Below are positions 16,951-25,814 of a DNA stretch of 64,000 nt, piece by piece. Positions within the stretch are counted from its first letter, which is position 1. Every line of letters starts with the position of its first letter. The notes under the pieces were generated by a model. The model made no database searches and was not told the DNA's origin. It saw only the letters and a program-made list of their open reading frames with translations. Position numbers and translations under genes: made by a program. The DNA comes from Niveispirillum lacus (GTDB taxonomy: Bacteria > Pseudomonadota > Alphaproteobacteria > Azospirillales > Azospirillaceae). The stretch lies in NCBI RefSeq assembly GCF_002251795.1, contig NZ_NOXU01000031.1, positions 558,001 through 622,000 on the forward strand, in the 5' to 3' direction.

Positions 16951-18564
16951 ATGGTGAATGATATTGGCCGTGTGGCATTGGCGCGTTTGGGCAATGTTGC
17001 AGATGCTGCTGTGAATGCTTTGCAGCGGCGGCTGGATGTTGACGGGTTGACTGCCGTTGATCTGCGCGCGCTGATCGAAGGTCGTTTGGACGCCGGCAAG
17101 CGCCAGCAACTGGCCGCTGCCTTCCACGCGTCCGGCAGGCCGGTGGCGGTTGCCGCTGCCGCCTTTGCCAGCACCCAGGCTGAATTGTCGGCGGCGCTGG
17201 TCGCGGCTTCCCGCTGGAGACATGCTGCTGCGGTGGAAGGCGTTCGGGCGTTGGGGGGCATGCTGTCCGATGCGGTGGCCGCCTTGCTGGAACCGGGTAC
17301 GGTGGGCGGCGCTGGCCCGACTGCTGACAGCAAAGGCACGACCACCTTCATTGCCAATCTTATGGATCGCACTGTTGATGTGGCGACCGCCATCAATGAT
17401 GCCTCGATCGCCAATGCGGAGATGGTTGGACAGTTACGGGCTGTCGACAGTCAGGCCCAGGCCATCGCGGCGGCAACCGAGGAAACTGTGGCCGGCGTCA
17501 ACGAGATTTCGGCCCGAAGCCAGGATGTGGCCCGTTTGGCCGCTGAAGCCCATGATGTCGCCGAGGGCGGGCGTGAAGCGGTGGCCCAGGCGGTTCGTGG
17601 CATGGATGCCATCGCCAATGCCGTGGCGCAGAGCGCCGCACGAGTGTCCGAACTGTCAGAAGCCTCCGACCGTATCCAGGATATCCTGGCCAGTATCGAG
17701 GCCATTGCCGCCCAGACCAACCTCCTGGCCTTGAATGCCACCATTGAGGCGGCGCGGGCCGGTGAAGCCGGAAAGGGTTTTGCCGTTGTCGCCTCGGAGG
17801 TGAAAAGCCTGGCCAACCAAACGGCTAAGGCCACCGAAGATATCCGCGCCCGGCTGGCGCATCTGCGTGCTGAAATGGGCACCATTGTCGGGGCGATGCA
17901 GCAGGGGACCCGTGCAGTGTCTGTGGGGCAGCAGCAGATGCGCGAGGTGTCCGCCCGTATCGACGACGTCTCTGACCGTGTCGACACTACCACAGAACGG
18001 ATGGCCGAGATTGCGGCGATCCTGCGCCAGCAGACGGAGGCTGCACAGGAAGTGGCCCGGGGCGTCACCGACATTGCCAGCCGTGCTGCTCGTAACAGCG
18101 TGTCCATTATGCGCAATGTGGACGCCACCAAGGGCGTGGAATCGCTGCTCGGCAAGCAGTTGTCCGACCTGATGAAGCAGGATATCCCCAACAAGATCGT
18201 GAAGATCGCCAAGGTTGACCACATCATGTGGAAGAAACGACTGGCCGATATGGTTGTGGGATTGCAGACCCTGAAGGCCGAAGAACTGGCCCGTCATGAT
18301 AGCTGCCGGCTGGGCAAATGGTATTATGGTGCCGGCTCGATGCCTTTCCGCAGCCACCCGGCCTTTGTCGCCCTGGAAGCCCCGCACCGTTCGGTGCATG
18401 AACATGGCATCCGCGCAGTGGAACTGTTCAATGCCGGCAACCTGGATGGGGCCATGGAAGAAATTGCCCAGGTGGAAGAGGCATCGGAACGGGTTGTGGC
18501 CCAATTGGATCGGTTGCAGCACGCACCGGCCCAGGCAACACAGCCACAGGCATCCGGTTTTTGA
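16951..18564 (+). CDS. Soluble methyl-accepting chemoreceptor with C-terminal CZB domain
   Basis: A 537-residue cytoplasmic chemoreceptor without any membrane segment. Residues to about 110 form an all-alpha N-terminal region of no recognised type. The long signalling coiled coil contains the kinase-contact tip [19 protein letters not shown] followed by [18 protein letters not shown]. The C-terminus is a chemoreceptor zinc-binding (CZB) domain: [28 protein letters not shown] and PHRSVHEHG supply the Cys and three His ligands. CZB domains sense zinc and, through it, oxidants such as HOCl. No che genes adjoin it. ATG 16951 follows GGGGGGATTGG. Confidence 0.92.
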   Translation: MVNDIGRVALARLGNVADAAVNALQRRLDVDGLTAVDLRALIEGRLDAGKRQQLAAAFHASGRPVAVAAAAFASTQAELSAALVAASRWRHAAAVEGVRALGGMLSDAVAALLEPGTVGGAGPTADSKGTTTFIANLMDRTVDVATAINDASIANAEMVGQLRAVDSQAQAIAAATEETVAGVNEISARSQDVARLAAEAHDVAEGGREAVAQAVRGMDAIANAVAQSAARVSELSEASDRIQDILASIEAIAAQTNLLALNATIEAARAGEAGKGFAVVASEVKSLANQTAKATEDIRARLAHLRAEMGTIVGAMQQGTRAVSVGQQQMREVSARIDDVSDRVDTTTERMAEIAAILRQQTEAAQEVARGVTDIASRAARNSVSIMRNVDATKGVESLLGKQLSDLMKQDIPNKIVKIAKVDHIMWKKRLADMVVGLQTLKAEELARHDSCRLGKWYYGAGSMPFRSHPAFVALEAPHRSVHEHGIRAVELFNAGNLDGAMEEIAQVEEASERVVAQLDRLQHAPAQATQPQASGF

Positions 18565-18582
18565 CCCCGAACCAGGGCAATG

Positions 18583-20196
18583 TCACCTGCCCCCCCGCAG
18601 ATCCAGCACATAGGCCAATGTTACGCCAAGCCGTTCGACCCTGACGATTTCCGGACCCGCCGGGACAGGGCCGCAAGTGCTGCGCTTAAAGGCGATGTAG
18701 AAATCGGCCTCCCCTTGGCCATCGGCGGGGGCCTTCCAGGTGGGGGGCAGAAAGTGCAGGGCGCTGTCATGGGGGCCGCAGATGCGGACCCGATAGGGGC
18801 GGGCGATGGCACCACTGCCTTCCTGTGCAACGATGCGGTTGCGTAGCCTTTCGGCTGCCTCCGACAAGGGGCTACCCCAGTAATCCAGCTCGAACTTTCC
18901 TTGCGCACCCCGTACGCCGCCGGTCAGCGCATTGTACCAGATGGCCTCATACGGGTGCAGGCGGGCCATGGTCAGTCCCTGCCAGCCTATCCATAGGCAC
19001 AACAAGGCTGCCGCCACCCCTGCACCGTGTGAGAACCGCTCCCGAAAGGCCGGGGCGCCCAGCCGGGTCGCAAGCCGATCCAGCCCGATCCCGGCGGCAA
19101 CAGATAAAGGCGGCAGCAGGAACAGCAGGTGGCGGATCCCGTCATACAGCACGGCGCCCGTGACGATCACGATCAGGGGCGGCAGCAGGATGGCAGCGGT
19201 AAGCCCCACCCGTTCCGGGGGCAGGGATAAAGGCGCGCGTGTCGCGGCACGTATGGCCATGACCAACGCTACAGCCAGCCCCAGCAGCGTCACCTCTGGC
19301 AGTTTCACCCCAAATGCCACCGGCACATACCACCAGGGCAGATCGGTGGTGCTCAGGATCTGGCCGGCGAAGGGGAAGTTGAAGGATAAAGGGAAATGGG
19401 AAAAGCCGGCCAGCGCCTCCAGCGGGCGTGTCAGCGGGTCCAACTGCGCCCAAGGCCAGCAGGCCAGCATAATCAACCACGCCAGAATGAATGAAGCCAG
19501 CAACCGCACCGCCGCGATACACGCGTCACGCAGGGCCGTCGCCGTGGGCACCGTACGCAGATGCAGGGTCAGCCAGTACAGACATGCAATGACCAGTGGG
19601 CCGATCAGGACCACCCCGCCGACCCGGATGCCCAGGGCCGCGCCAAATGCCAGCCCGAAAGCCGCCAGACTGCCCCAACGCTGATGGGGAAGGGCACGGA
19701 TCAGCCTGATTTGCAGCAGGCCCATCCAGGCGGCGGCGGTGGCAAAGGGCACATCCTTGGGGTTGGCGAACGCCTGCCCCAGCCATTCCGGTGTCAACAG
19801 CAGCAGCAGCACGGCCAAGGCTCCGGCACGGGGGCCGGCGAGCATCCGCGCCTGTGCCCGCACGGCCACCAGCCCCACGACGCCGACCAAACCGCCGATC
19901 AGGCGGCGCGACTCATAGACATCAAAGGGCAGTATGGCCCCGGCCGCCGCTGTCAGCGTGTCGTACAGGGCGCCGTACAGATACAGATTCTGAAAGTCCA
20001 GCACCCGCTGGTCCGCGCCCAAGGACAAGTACCAGTCCAGCGCCCGCCAGCCATTTTCAAGGTGCAGCGGTTCGTCCCAGGTGATGCCGTAATTCTTGAA
20101 TGTGAAGGCCACAAAAAGCACGCTGATAGCCAGGGCCATCTGCGCGACACCATCCCAGAAGGACGATGTGGAGGCCGCGTCCGGTTGCGTGCCCAT
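18583..20196 (-). CDS. GT-C membrane glycosyltransferase (GT39/ArnT-like)
   Basis: A 537-residue protein with about ten hydrophobic helices and a periplasmic loop after helix 1 carrying YGITWDEPLHLENG; the Asp-Glu pair is the typical GT-C catalytic motif. PEWLGQAFANPKDVPFATAAAW resembles the second conserved loop. Such enzymes transfer a sugar from a polyprenyl-phosphate donor to lipid, glycan or protein in the periplasm. It begins 8 bases after a dolichyl-phosphate-mannose-synthase-like GT2, which would make that donor. The ATG at 20196 is used; the open frame extends upstream inside the GT2 gene but that part is a shadow. Confidence 0.85.
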   Translation of the reverse strand: MGTQPDAASTSSFWDGVAQMALAISVLFVAFTFKNYGITWDEPLHLENGWRALDWYLSLGADQRVLDFQNLYLYGALYDTLTAAAGAILPFDVYESRRLIGGLVGVVGLVAVRAQARMLAGPRAGALAVLLLLLTPEWLGQAFANPKDVPFATAAAWMGLLQIRLIRALPHQRWGSLAAFGLAFGAALGIRVGGVVLIGPLVIACLYWLTLHLRTVPTATALRDACIAAVRLLASFILAWLIMLACWPWAQLDPLTRPLEALAGFSHFPLSFNFPFAGQILSTTDLPWWYVPVAFGVKLPEVTLLGLAVALVMAIRAATRAPLSLPPERVGLTAAILLPPLIVIVTGAVLYDGIRHLLFLLPPLSVAAGIGLDRLATRLGAPAFRERFSHGAGVAAALLCLWIGWQGLTMARLHPYEAIWYNALTGGVRGAQGKFELDYWGSPLSEAAERLRNRIVAQEGSGAIARPYRVRICGPHDSALHFLPPTWKAPADGQGEADFYIAFKRSTCGPVPAGPEIVRVERLGVTLAYVLDLRGGR

Positions 20197-20204
20197 GGCG
20201 TGGG

Positions 20205-21290
20205 TCAGGTAAGGCCGCTGCTGCGCCGGTCGGGCAGGGCGGCTGGGGGGGCGGCGGCGGCATGACGATGGTCGGTGCGGCCATCCTCGACGGCGGTGCC
20301 GGTGGCAAAACCGACACTGTCGGCCACCAGGTACAGCGGCCGTCCTTTGACCTCCGTGAAGACCCGGCCCAGATAATCCCCCAGCACACCCAGGCAGATC
20401 AACTGCACCCCGCCCAGGAACAGGGTCGCCACCATCAGCGAAGCATAGCCCGGCAAATCCACGCCGAACAGCACAGTCTTCAGCACGATCACAGCACCAT
20501 AGATCACGGCTATGGCCGCCACTGCCAGACCCAGCCAGGACCAAACCCGCAGCGGCAGGGTAGAGAAGGAGACAATGCCGTCCAGGGCGAACCGAAACAG
20601 TTTCCAGGTGCTGAAGGTTGTGGTGCCGGCATGGCGTGGTGCCGTCTCGAACGGCAATGCCACCTGTCGAAATCCGACCCAGCTATACAATCCTTTCATG
20701 AAACGTGTGCGTTCCGCCATCAGGTTCAGCGCATCAACCACGGCACGATCCATCAGGCGGAAATCGCCGGCATCGCGGGGCAGGGGCACTTCCGACATGC
20801 TGTCCAGCATGCGGTAGAAACGACGGGTCAGAAAGCGACGCAGCGGTGGGTCGGTATCGCGCGAGCGGCGCACGCCATAGACCACCTGCGCGCCGGCTTG
20901 CCATTGGGCATAGAATTCTTCGATGACTTCCGGCGGATGTTGCAGGTCGCTGTCCATCAGGACCACGGCGCGGCCGCTGGCATGGCGTAACCCCGCCGTC
21001 ATCGCCATCTCTTTGCCGAAGTTTCGGCTGAACCGTACCAACCGAATACGCGGATTGTTGGTATGGGCAGCGACCAGCCGGGGCCAAGTATCGTCACGCG
21101 ACCCATCATCGACGCACACAACCTCATACGGTACGCCCAGACGCTCCAATACTGGTTGCAGGCGAGCGAACAGCGCGTCGATATTCTCCGCCTCATTATG
21201 CATAGGCAGCACCACGGACAGCACCGTGGCCTCATTCAAGGGGCGCAGAGGCGTGGGGTGCCGGGAAGGGTCGTGGGTGGGCGACGACAT
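20205..21290 (-). CDS. Family 2 glycosyltransferase (DPM1/ArnC/GtrB-like)
   Basis: A 361-residue polyprenyl-phosphate glycosyltransferase. The GT-A domain shows LSVVLPMHNEAENID, VCVDDGSRDDT, FSRNFGKEMAMTAGL, the metal-binding VLMDSDLQHPP and RDAGDFRLMDR. Two C-terminal transmembrane helices follow (about residues 235-265 and 275-305). These enzymes load a sugar onto undecaprenyl phosphate for the adjacent GT-C transferase. The C-terminal tail of about 40 residues is Ala/Pro/His-rich and of unknown role. AAGGA lies 8 bases before the ATG. Confidence 0.92.
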   Translation of the reverse strand: MSSPTHDPSRHPTPLRPLNEATVLSVVLPMHNEAENIDALFARLQPVLERLGVPYEVVCVDDGSRDDTWPRLVAAHTNNPRIRLVRFSRNFGKEMAMTAGLRHASGRAVVLMDSDLQHPPEVIEEFYAQWQAGAQVVYGVRRSRDTDPPLRRFLTRRFYRMLDSMSEVPLPRDAGDFRLMDRAVVDALNLMAERTRFMKGLYSWVGFRQVALPFETAPRHAGTTTFSTWKLFRFALDGIVSFSTLPLRVWSWLGLAVAAIAVIYGAVIVLKTVLFGVDLPGYASLMVATLFLGGVQLICLGVLGDYLGRVFTEVKGRPLYLVADSVGFATGTAVEDGRTDHRHAAAAPPAALPDRRSSGLT

Positions 21291-21728
21291 GACGTGTCCT
21301 TGGACGGGCGCGTGACAGGGTGGATGGCGCTGGCCGCCGGCTCTGTCGCTTCACCGCCGACACTAAGCCTTTGCCCTATGGGCCGCCACCCAACCGGACG
21401 GTTAGGCCCATACCGGTCATGTGGGTGCCCACCATGGTTCACCTGCCCGGTCGATATAGCGTATCCGCCCTGTTTTTCCAATGGTCGCACAGGGATGCAC
21501 CGGAAGGTCTATGCCGGTTGGTTCCACCGAAAGAGACTGGGGGGTAGCCTGGTGCTGCCACAATAATGACAATGTCATGGGAAAATCTGTTTAAATCAAT
21601 GCCCAAAACGGCGCATTGAGCGGTAAATATTGGCCTGTAATGCATGATTTTTTAATCGAATATCGGTCTAAACGCGATCATTTATCGGTAAATTCTCTCG
21701 AGATACCCCGCTGATGAAAGGAGTTGAT
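21291..21728. other. Intergenic region between glycosyltransferase and sigma-factor genes
   Basis: About 440 bases separating divergent genes. The left half is GC-rich and contains nested inverted repeats (21377-21412 and 21421-21432). The right half (about 21560-21710) turns clearly AT-rich for this genome and holds the perfect 13-base palindrome ATGACAATGTCAT at 21566-21578 and two copies of CGGTAAAT. It must hold promoters for both flanking genes. I see no believable protein gene; a small RNA is possible. Confidence 0.5.
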
Positions 21729-22262
21729 ATGGATACCAACCGGAAAAACGCCAATCAATCTTCCGTCAGTGCAGAGCTTGCGCGGCTGGTTGCTGATGAG
21801 CGCGCCTATCTGCGCCGCTATGCGCTGGGGTTGTGTCACGACATCAGTTTGGCGGATGATCTGGCCCAGGAATGCATGGAGCGCGCCCTGACCCGGCTGC
21901 ATCTATGGCAGAATGGCACGAACCTGCGGGCCTGGCTGTCCACCATGCTGCGAAACCTGCATATCAACGGCCTGCGCCGGCATCGCCATCATGTGAGGCT
22001 GGATGATTGTGACGGCGCCGATCTCGGGTCGGTGCCGGCCCGTCAGATCGGCCGAATGCAGATGCGTGATCTGCGCCGTGCCCTGTCCCGGTTGCCATCC
22101 GACCAGCGGGAGATGGTGGTAATGGTGGCGTTGCGCGGTGCCAGTTATGAACAGGCGGCGCGCAACGCCAAAATTTCGGTAGGCACGGTCAAATCCCGCC
22201 TCTCAAGGGCACGTGACACGTTGCGCCGCCTGATGGAGGGAGAGATGGAAGCCCGCGCCTGA
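21729..22262 (+). CDS. ECF sigma factor, EcfG-like
   Basis: A 177-residue extracytoplasmic-function sigma factor. Region 2 is visible as YALGLCHDISLADDLAQECMERAL then NLRAWLSTMLRNLHING; region 4 as LSRLPSDQREMVVMVALRG, ASYEQAARNAKISVGTVKSRLSRAR. These features fit the EcfG/general-stress group of alphaproteobacteria. However, the partner genes nepR and phyR are not adjacent. ATG 21729 is selected over ATG 21714 because AAAGGAG lies exactly before it and is spanned by the earlier frame. A small MucR-like gene converges, 6 bases away. Confidence 0.9.
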   Translation: MDTNRKNANQSSVSAELARLVADERAYLRRYALGLCHDISLADDLAQECMERALTRLHLWQNGTNLRAWLSTMLRNLHINGLRRHRHHVRLDDCDGADLGSVPARQIGRMQMRDLRRALSRLPSDQREMVVMVALRGASYEQAARNAKISVGTVKSRLSRARDTLRRLMEGEMEARA

Positions 22263-22268
22263 TGCCGA

Positions 22269-22472
22269 TCAGGACAAACGCGGGCGTCCGCGCCGCCGCT
22301 TCTTCACCGCGGCAGGCGCCGCGGGTGGCTGGTTGATGCAGCGATGGAGGCCCTGATAGGCTTGCTGGATCAGAACCGTCAGTTGTTCAGGCGCGACCGG
22401 GTTGCCCTGCGCGTAAGACTTTGCAATTTTCACGGCCAGCAAACGCAGGTGCTCGGTCGAAATATCTGTCAT
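22269..22472 (-). CDS. Small MucR/Ros-like N-terminal domain protein with AT-hook-like tail
   Basis: A 67-residue protein. Residues 1-45 (TEHLRLLAVKIAKSYAQGNP, then PEQLTVLIQQAYQGLHR) resemble the N-terminal oligomerisation domain of MucR/Ros regulators. The C2H2 zinc finger that follows in MucR is absent; instead there is an Ala/Pro linker and a basic tail VKKRRRGRPRLS holding an AT-hook-like RGRP core. ATG 22472 follows GGGGGGAAC. A longer frame to 22541 lacks support. The gene ends just before the convergent sigma gene, so it is not simply a MucR gene cut by frameshift. A nucleoid-binding or MucR-modulating role is an inference. Confidence 0.7.
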   Translation of the reverse strand: MTDISTEHLRLLAVKIAKSYAQGNPVAPEQLTVLIQQAYQGLHRCINQPPAAPAAVKKRRRGRPRLS

Positions 22473-22620
22473 CAGTTCCCCCCGCCCAATTGATTTTGGG
22501 CAGTGTGGAATCCAAAGCACTGCCAAGTCTATCCGACGCAATGTCTAGATGTACTAACGATCGACCTATATCCTTGGTCGGGTGTGGCGGATGGCGCAGG
22601 ACGCCACCCGCCGGTTCCGG

Positions 22621-24417
22621 TCAGAACTGGTCGTCCGACAGCCCCATCACCGCCCGATGGCCATTGGTCACGATCAGCAGCAGCCCGCGGGCCTGCGGCA
22701 GGATCTGATCCGCATAGAACCGACCGGTGATAATCTTGCCATCCAGGAAACGGGCATCCGCGCCGGGTTCCCGCAATTGGCTATTGGCAGCCATCATCGC
22801 CTTGGCCGTCAGATAACCGCCGATGGTCACGCCGAACATCCGCAGATAGTTGACGGCACCCGACGCAACGGCCGTCAGGTCGGCCTTGCCCGTGTCCAGA
22901 ACCCATTTTGTGGCCGTTTCGACCGCGTCAATGGCGTCGGCAAGGTTGGCGCCCATGGTGGCCATGTCGTCACCCGGTTGAGAGCCAATAGCGGCTGCCA
23001 CCGACCGCATTTCGGCGATCAGGGCGCTGGCGGCCTGTCCGCCGTCCCGAAGGACCTTGCGGAACACAAGGTCATTGGCCTGGATGCCGTTGGTCCCTTC
23101 ATAGATGGGGGCGATGCGGGCGTCCCGGTAATGCTGGGCGGCCCCGGTCTCCTCAATGAAGCCCATACCGCCGTGTATCTGCACCCCCAGACTGGTCAGT
23201 TCCACGCCCAGATCGGTACACCAGGCCTTGGTGATCGGGGTCAGCAGGTCATTCAAGGCGTTGGCGGCCTTCGCGGCTTCTGCATCTGGGTTGCGATGGG
23301 CGTCATCCAGGGCCGAGGCCGTGAAATAAACCAGGGCGCGGGCCGCTTCGATCTGTGACTTCATGGTCATCAGCATGCGGCGCACATCCGGATGCTTGAT
23401 GATGGCCACCGGGTTCGGGTCCTTGCCGGTCAGGGCGCGGCTTTGCACGCGGCCCTTGGCATATTCCACCGCCTGCTGATAGGCGCGTTCGGCAATTGCC
23501 ATGCCCTGAAGCCCAACGCCCAGACGGGCATTGTTCATCATGGTGAACATGTACTCGATGCCCCGATTTTCCTCGCCCACCATAAAGCCGACGGCACCGC
23601 CATTATCGCCATAGGCCATGACAGCGGTCGGGCTGGCATGGATGCCCATCTTATGCTCCAGGCCGGCGCAGCGCAGATCATTGCGCGCCCCCAGGCTGCC
23701 ATCATCATTCACCATGAATTTCGGCACGACAAACAGGCTGATGCCCTTCACGCCAGCCGGGGCCGTCGGCGTGCGGGCCAGTACCAGGTGGATGATATTG
23801 TCGGTAAAATCATGTTCACCATAGGTGATTAAGATCTTCTGCCCGGTAATCAGCCAGGTGCCATCCTCGTTCGGTACGGCCTTGGTACGGACGGCCCCCA
23901 CATCGGAGCCCGCACCCGGCTCTGTCAGGTTCATGGTGCCGGTCCATTCACCGCTGATCAGTTTTTCCAGATACAGCCGCTTCTGCTGTTCTGACCCGTG
24001 GGCCTGCAGCAGTTCCACGGCACCCTGGTTCAACATCGGGCACAACGAAAAGGACATGTTGGCCGAGGTCCACATTTCCTGGATCGGCAGGGCCAGCGTC
24101 CAGGGCAAGCCTTGACCGCCAAAATCCGGATCGAACGGTACCGCGTTCCAGCCACCCTCGGCATATTTCCAATAAGCGTCGCGAAAGCCGGGTGCGGTGG
24201 TGACCACGCCATTTTCCAGCTTGGCCCCGTTCTGATCACCCACCCAGTTCAGTGGCGCCAGCACATCGCGCGCCAGCTTGCCGGCTTCGTCCAGGACCTG
24301 ATCCACCAGATCGGGCGTCACGGCATCATATCCTGGCAGCCCTGCCACCTGGGGCAGGCCGACCACATGGTTCAGCGTGAAACGCATATCCTGGATGGGT
24401 GCATTATAAGCGGTCAT
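22621..24417 (-). CDS. Acyl-CoA dehydrogenase (DmdC/long AidB-like type)
   Basis: A 598-residue FAD-dependent dehydrogenase of the long subclass with an extra C-terminal domain. Motifs are GTMNLTEPGAGSDVGAVRTKA and ITGQKILITYGEHD in the middle domain, ARLGVGLQGMAIAERAYQQA, QIHGGMGFIEETGAAQHYRD and the catalytic-base segment APIYEGTNGIQANDL. Closest named types are methylmercaptopropionyl-CoA dehydrogenase (DmdC) and medium/long-chain enzymes; the exact acyl-CoA is unknown. GGAGGA lies at proper distance from the ATG. A perfect palindrome 139 bases upstream may be its operator. Confidence 0.92.
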   Translation of the reverse strand: MTAYNAPIQDMRFTLNHVVGLPQVAGLPGYDAVTPDLVDQVLDEAGKLARDVLAPLNWVGDQNGAKLENGVVTTAPGFRDAYWKYAEGGWNAVPFDPDFGGQGLPWTLALPIQEMWTSANMSFSLCPMLNQGAVELLQAHGSEQQKRLYLEKLISGEWTGTMNLTEPGAGSDVGAVRTKAVPNEDGTWLITGQKILITYGEHDFTDNIIHLVLARTPTAPAGVKGISLFVVPKFMVNDDGSLGARNDLRCAGLEHKMGIHASPTAVMAYGDNGGAVGFMVGEENRGIEYMFTMMNNARLGVGLQGMAIAERAYQQAVEYAKGRVQSRALTGKDPNPVAIIKHPDVRRMLMTMKSQIEAARALVYFTASALDDAHRNPDAEAAKAANALNDLLTPITKAWCTDLGVELTSLGVQIHGGMGFIEETGAAQHYRDARIAPIYEGTNGIQANDLVFRKVLRDGGQAASALIAEMRSVAAAIGSQPGDDMATMGANLADAIDAVETATKWVLDTGKADLTAVASGAVNYLRMFGVTIGGYLTAKAMMAANSQLREPGADARFLDGKIITGRFYADQILPQARGLLLIVTNGHRAVMGLSDDQF

Positions 24418-24555
24418 TTAGCCATGTCCTCCCGGCTTCATTGTCAGGGCGGGTTCCAGCGCACACCCTGTCCATCGTGGAAAGATTGCGCGAAGCCAAT
24501 CACCCGGCAAGCCCCACCGGGCGGATGGTCGCATATCGGAACTACGATTTACATC

Positions 24556-24569
24556 TTACGTTAACGTAA
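24556..24569. promoter_or_regulatory. Putative MerR-type (LiuR-like) operator TTACGTTAACGTAA
   Basis: A perfect 14-base palindrome, TTACGTTAACGTAA, upstream of the acyl-CoA dehydrogenase gene; a half-like TTTACGTGACG follows about 25 bases on. LiuR, a MerR-family regulator of branched-chain amino-acid and acyl-CoA catabolism in proteobacteria, uses sites of this general kind with ACGT repeats. Assignment to LiuR is from memory of the family motif. The divergent transglycosylase gene could also be the target. Confidence 0.45.
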
Positions 24570-24663
24570 AAGGCAGGTGCCTGTCATCAGCCTTTACGTG
24601 ACGCACCACTTGGCATGTCTATTGCTTTAGACCCTGCGCCATCCGTACCCGTGGAGCCGACCC

Positions 24664-25602
24664 GTGAACACCGACCTCACCCTCCTGAACCAGGGCAGCG
24701 CTGCTGAAACCAAGGGAAGCGCGCGCAACGCGCCGGTCCATGTCGTTCGTGCCGTGCAGCAGGCCAGTGACGCCACCGGGGTCGATTTTGCCTATCTGAT
24801 GGATAAGGCCGGGGTTGAAAGCGGCTATCGCACAGATGTCAAGGCATCGACCAGCAGTGCCACCGGCCTGTTCCAGTTCACTGAGGGAACCTGGCTGAAC
24901 ATGGTGGAACAGCACGGGGCCAAGTATGGATTGGGTGTTTATGCCGACAAGATCAATAATGGGTCAGTTTCCGACCCTCAGACCCGCCGCGAAATCCTCA
25001 ATCTGCGCAAGGACCCGCGCCTGTCGGCGATTTTTGCCGCCGAACTGGCCAATGACAACAAAACCCATCTGGAGAATGAACTGGGCCGTCCGGTGGGCAA
25101 TACGGAATTGTATATGGCGCATTTCCTGGGGGCAGGGGGGGCTGCCAAGTTCCTGAAGGCCTTGGACAAGAACCCCAACCAGCCGGCGGCCAGCCTGTTG
25201 CCTGATGCGGCCAAGGCCAATCTGAATGTCTTCTACGACGGCACGCGGCCGAAATCGGTCGGCCAGATCTTTGATAATTTTGCCGCCAAGTTCGATGGGG
25301 CGCCGGCACAATTTGCCGGGTCCACAAGCCTGGGCACGGTCCAGTCGGTCGATAATTCCTCACAACCCTGGCTGACCGGTAACCGCTCCGCCGCCAGCGG
25401 CAAGGAACCCATCTCCACATTCACCATCATGATGCTGGACAGTCTGGCCCTGCCATCCACGGATGAGGAGGAGAAGAAGCGCTCCACTGGTTCCGGCGCG
25501 CGCGACAGTGACGAAGGCGATGCCAGCAGCGGTAAGCCCAGTAACGGGTACGGCATGAAGGTTGGTCCCAACCTGTCGGCCGGGAGCCTGATCGCCGCGT
25601 AA
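24664..25602 (+). CDS. Lytic transglycosylase (SLT domain) family protein
   Basis: A 312-residue protein with an SLT/goose-lysozyme-like domain at about residues 25-150: YLMDKAGVESGYRTDVKAS carries the catalytic glutamate, followed by SSATGLFQFTEGTWL and ELYMAHFLGAGGAAKFL. No classical signal peptide is present. This arrangement is seen in alphaproteobacterial muramidases that open peptidoglycan for flagella or secretion. The C-terminal 100 residues are Ser/Gly/Glu-rich and probably disordered. The start codon is GTG with GGAG 8 bases upstream. Confidence 0.82.
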   Translation: MNTDLTLLNQGSAAETKGSARNAPVHVVRAVQQASDATGVDFAYLMDKAGVESGYRTDVKASTSSATGLFQFTEGTWLNMVEQHGAKYGLGVYADKINNGSVSDPQTRREILNLRKDPRLSAIFAAELANDNKTHLENELGRPVGNTELYMAHFLGAGGAAKFLKALDKNPNQPAASLLPDAAKANLNVFYDGTRPKSVGQIFDNFAAKFDGAPAQFAGSTSLGTVQSVDNSSQPWLTGNRSAASGKEPISTFTIMMLDSLALPSTDEEEKKRSTGSGARDSDEGDASSGKPSNGYGMKVGPNLSAGSLIAA

Positions 25603-25624
25603 CACCGTACCGGCCGGCTACAGC

Positions 25625-25661
25625 AAAAACCCCGTCGGAGCGATCTCCGACGGGGTTTTTT
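25625..25661. terminator. Strong bidirectional intrinsic terminator
   Basis: Arms ACCCCGTCGGAG and CTCCGACGGGGT close a CGAT loop; A5 precedes and T6 follows, so it works for both strands. It separates the transglycosylase gene from the leftward tRNA. Confidence 0.9.
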
Positions 25662-25662
25662 A

Positions 25663-25737
25663 TGGTGGCACCGGCGTGATTTGAACACGCGACCAAGGGC
25701 TTATGAGTCCCCTGCTCTACCGCTGAGCTACGGTGCC
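25663..25737 (-). tRNA. tRNA-Met (CAT), elongator
   Basis: On the minus strand the sequence starts GGCACCG and closes with CGGTGCC plus discriminator A and an encoded CCA. The D-arm (TAGCTCAGCGGTAGAGCA), the anticodon loop with CAT (plus-strand 25703-25705) and the T-arm GTTCAAATC are all in place. The first pair is G-C, unlike the C/A mismatch of initiator tRNA, so this is elongator tRNA-Met. Length is 75 bases with CCA. Confidence 0.95.
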
Positions 25738-25814
25738 GAAACTCGGTCCGTTCAGGTCGCCCCGAACGGGAGCCGCTATTTATGAAACTGCGCCCGGCCT
25801 GTCAACACCTGATT

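Noticed and set aside
20197-20544. N-terminal extension of the GT-C glycosyltransferase
   Set aside because: It is antiframe sequence within the GT2 gene, basic and low in hydrophobicity; the protein proper starts at 20196.
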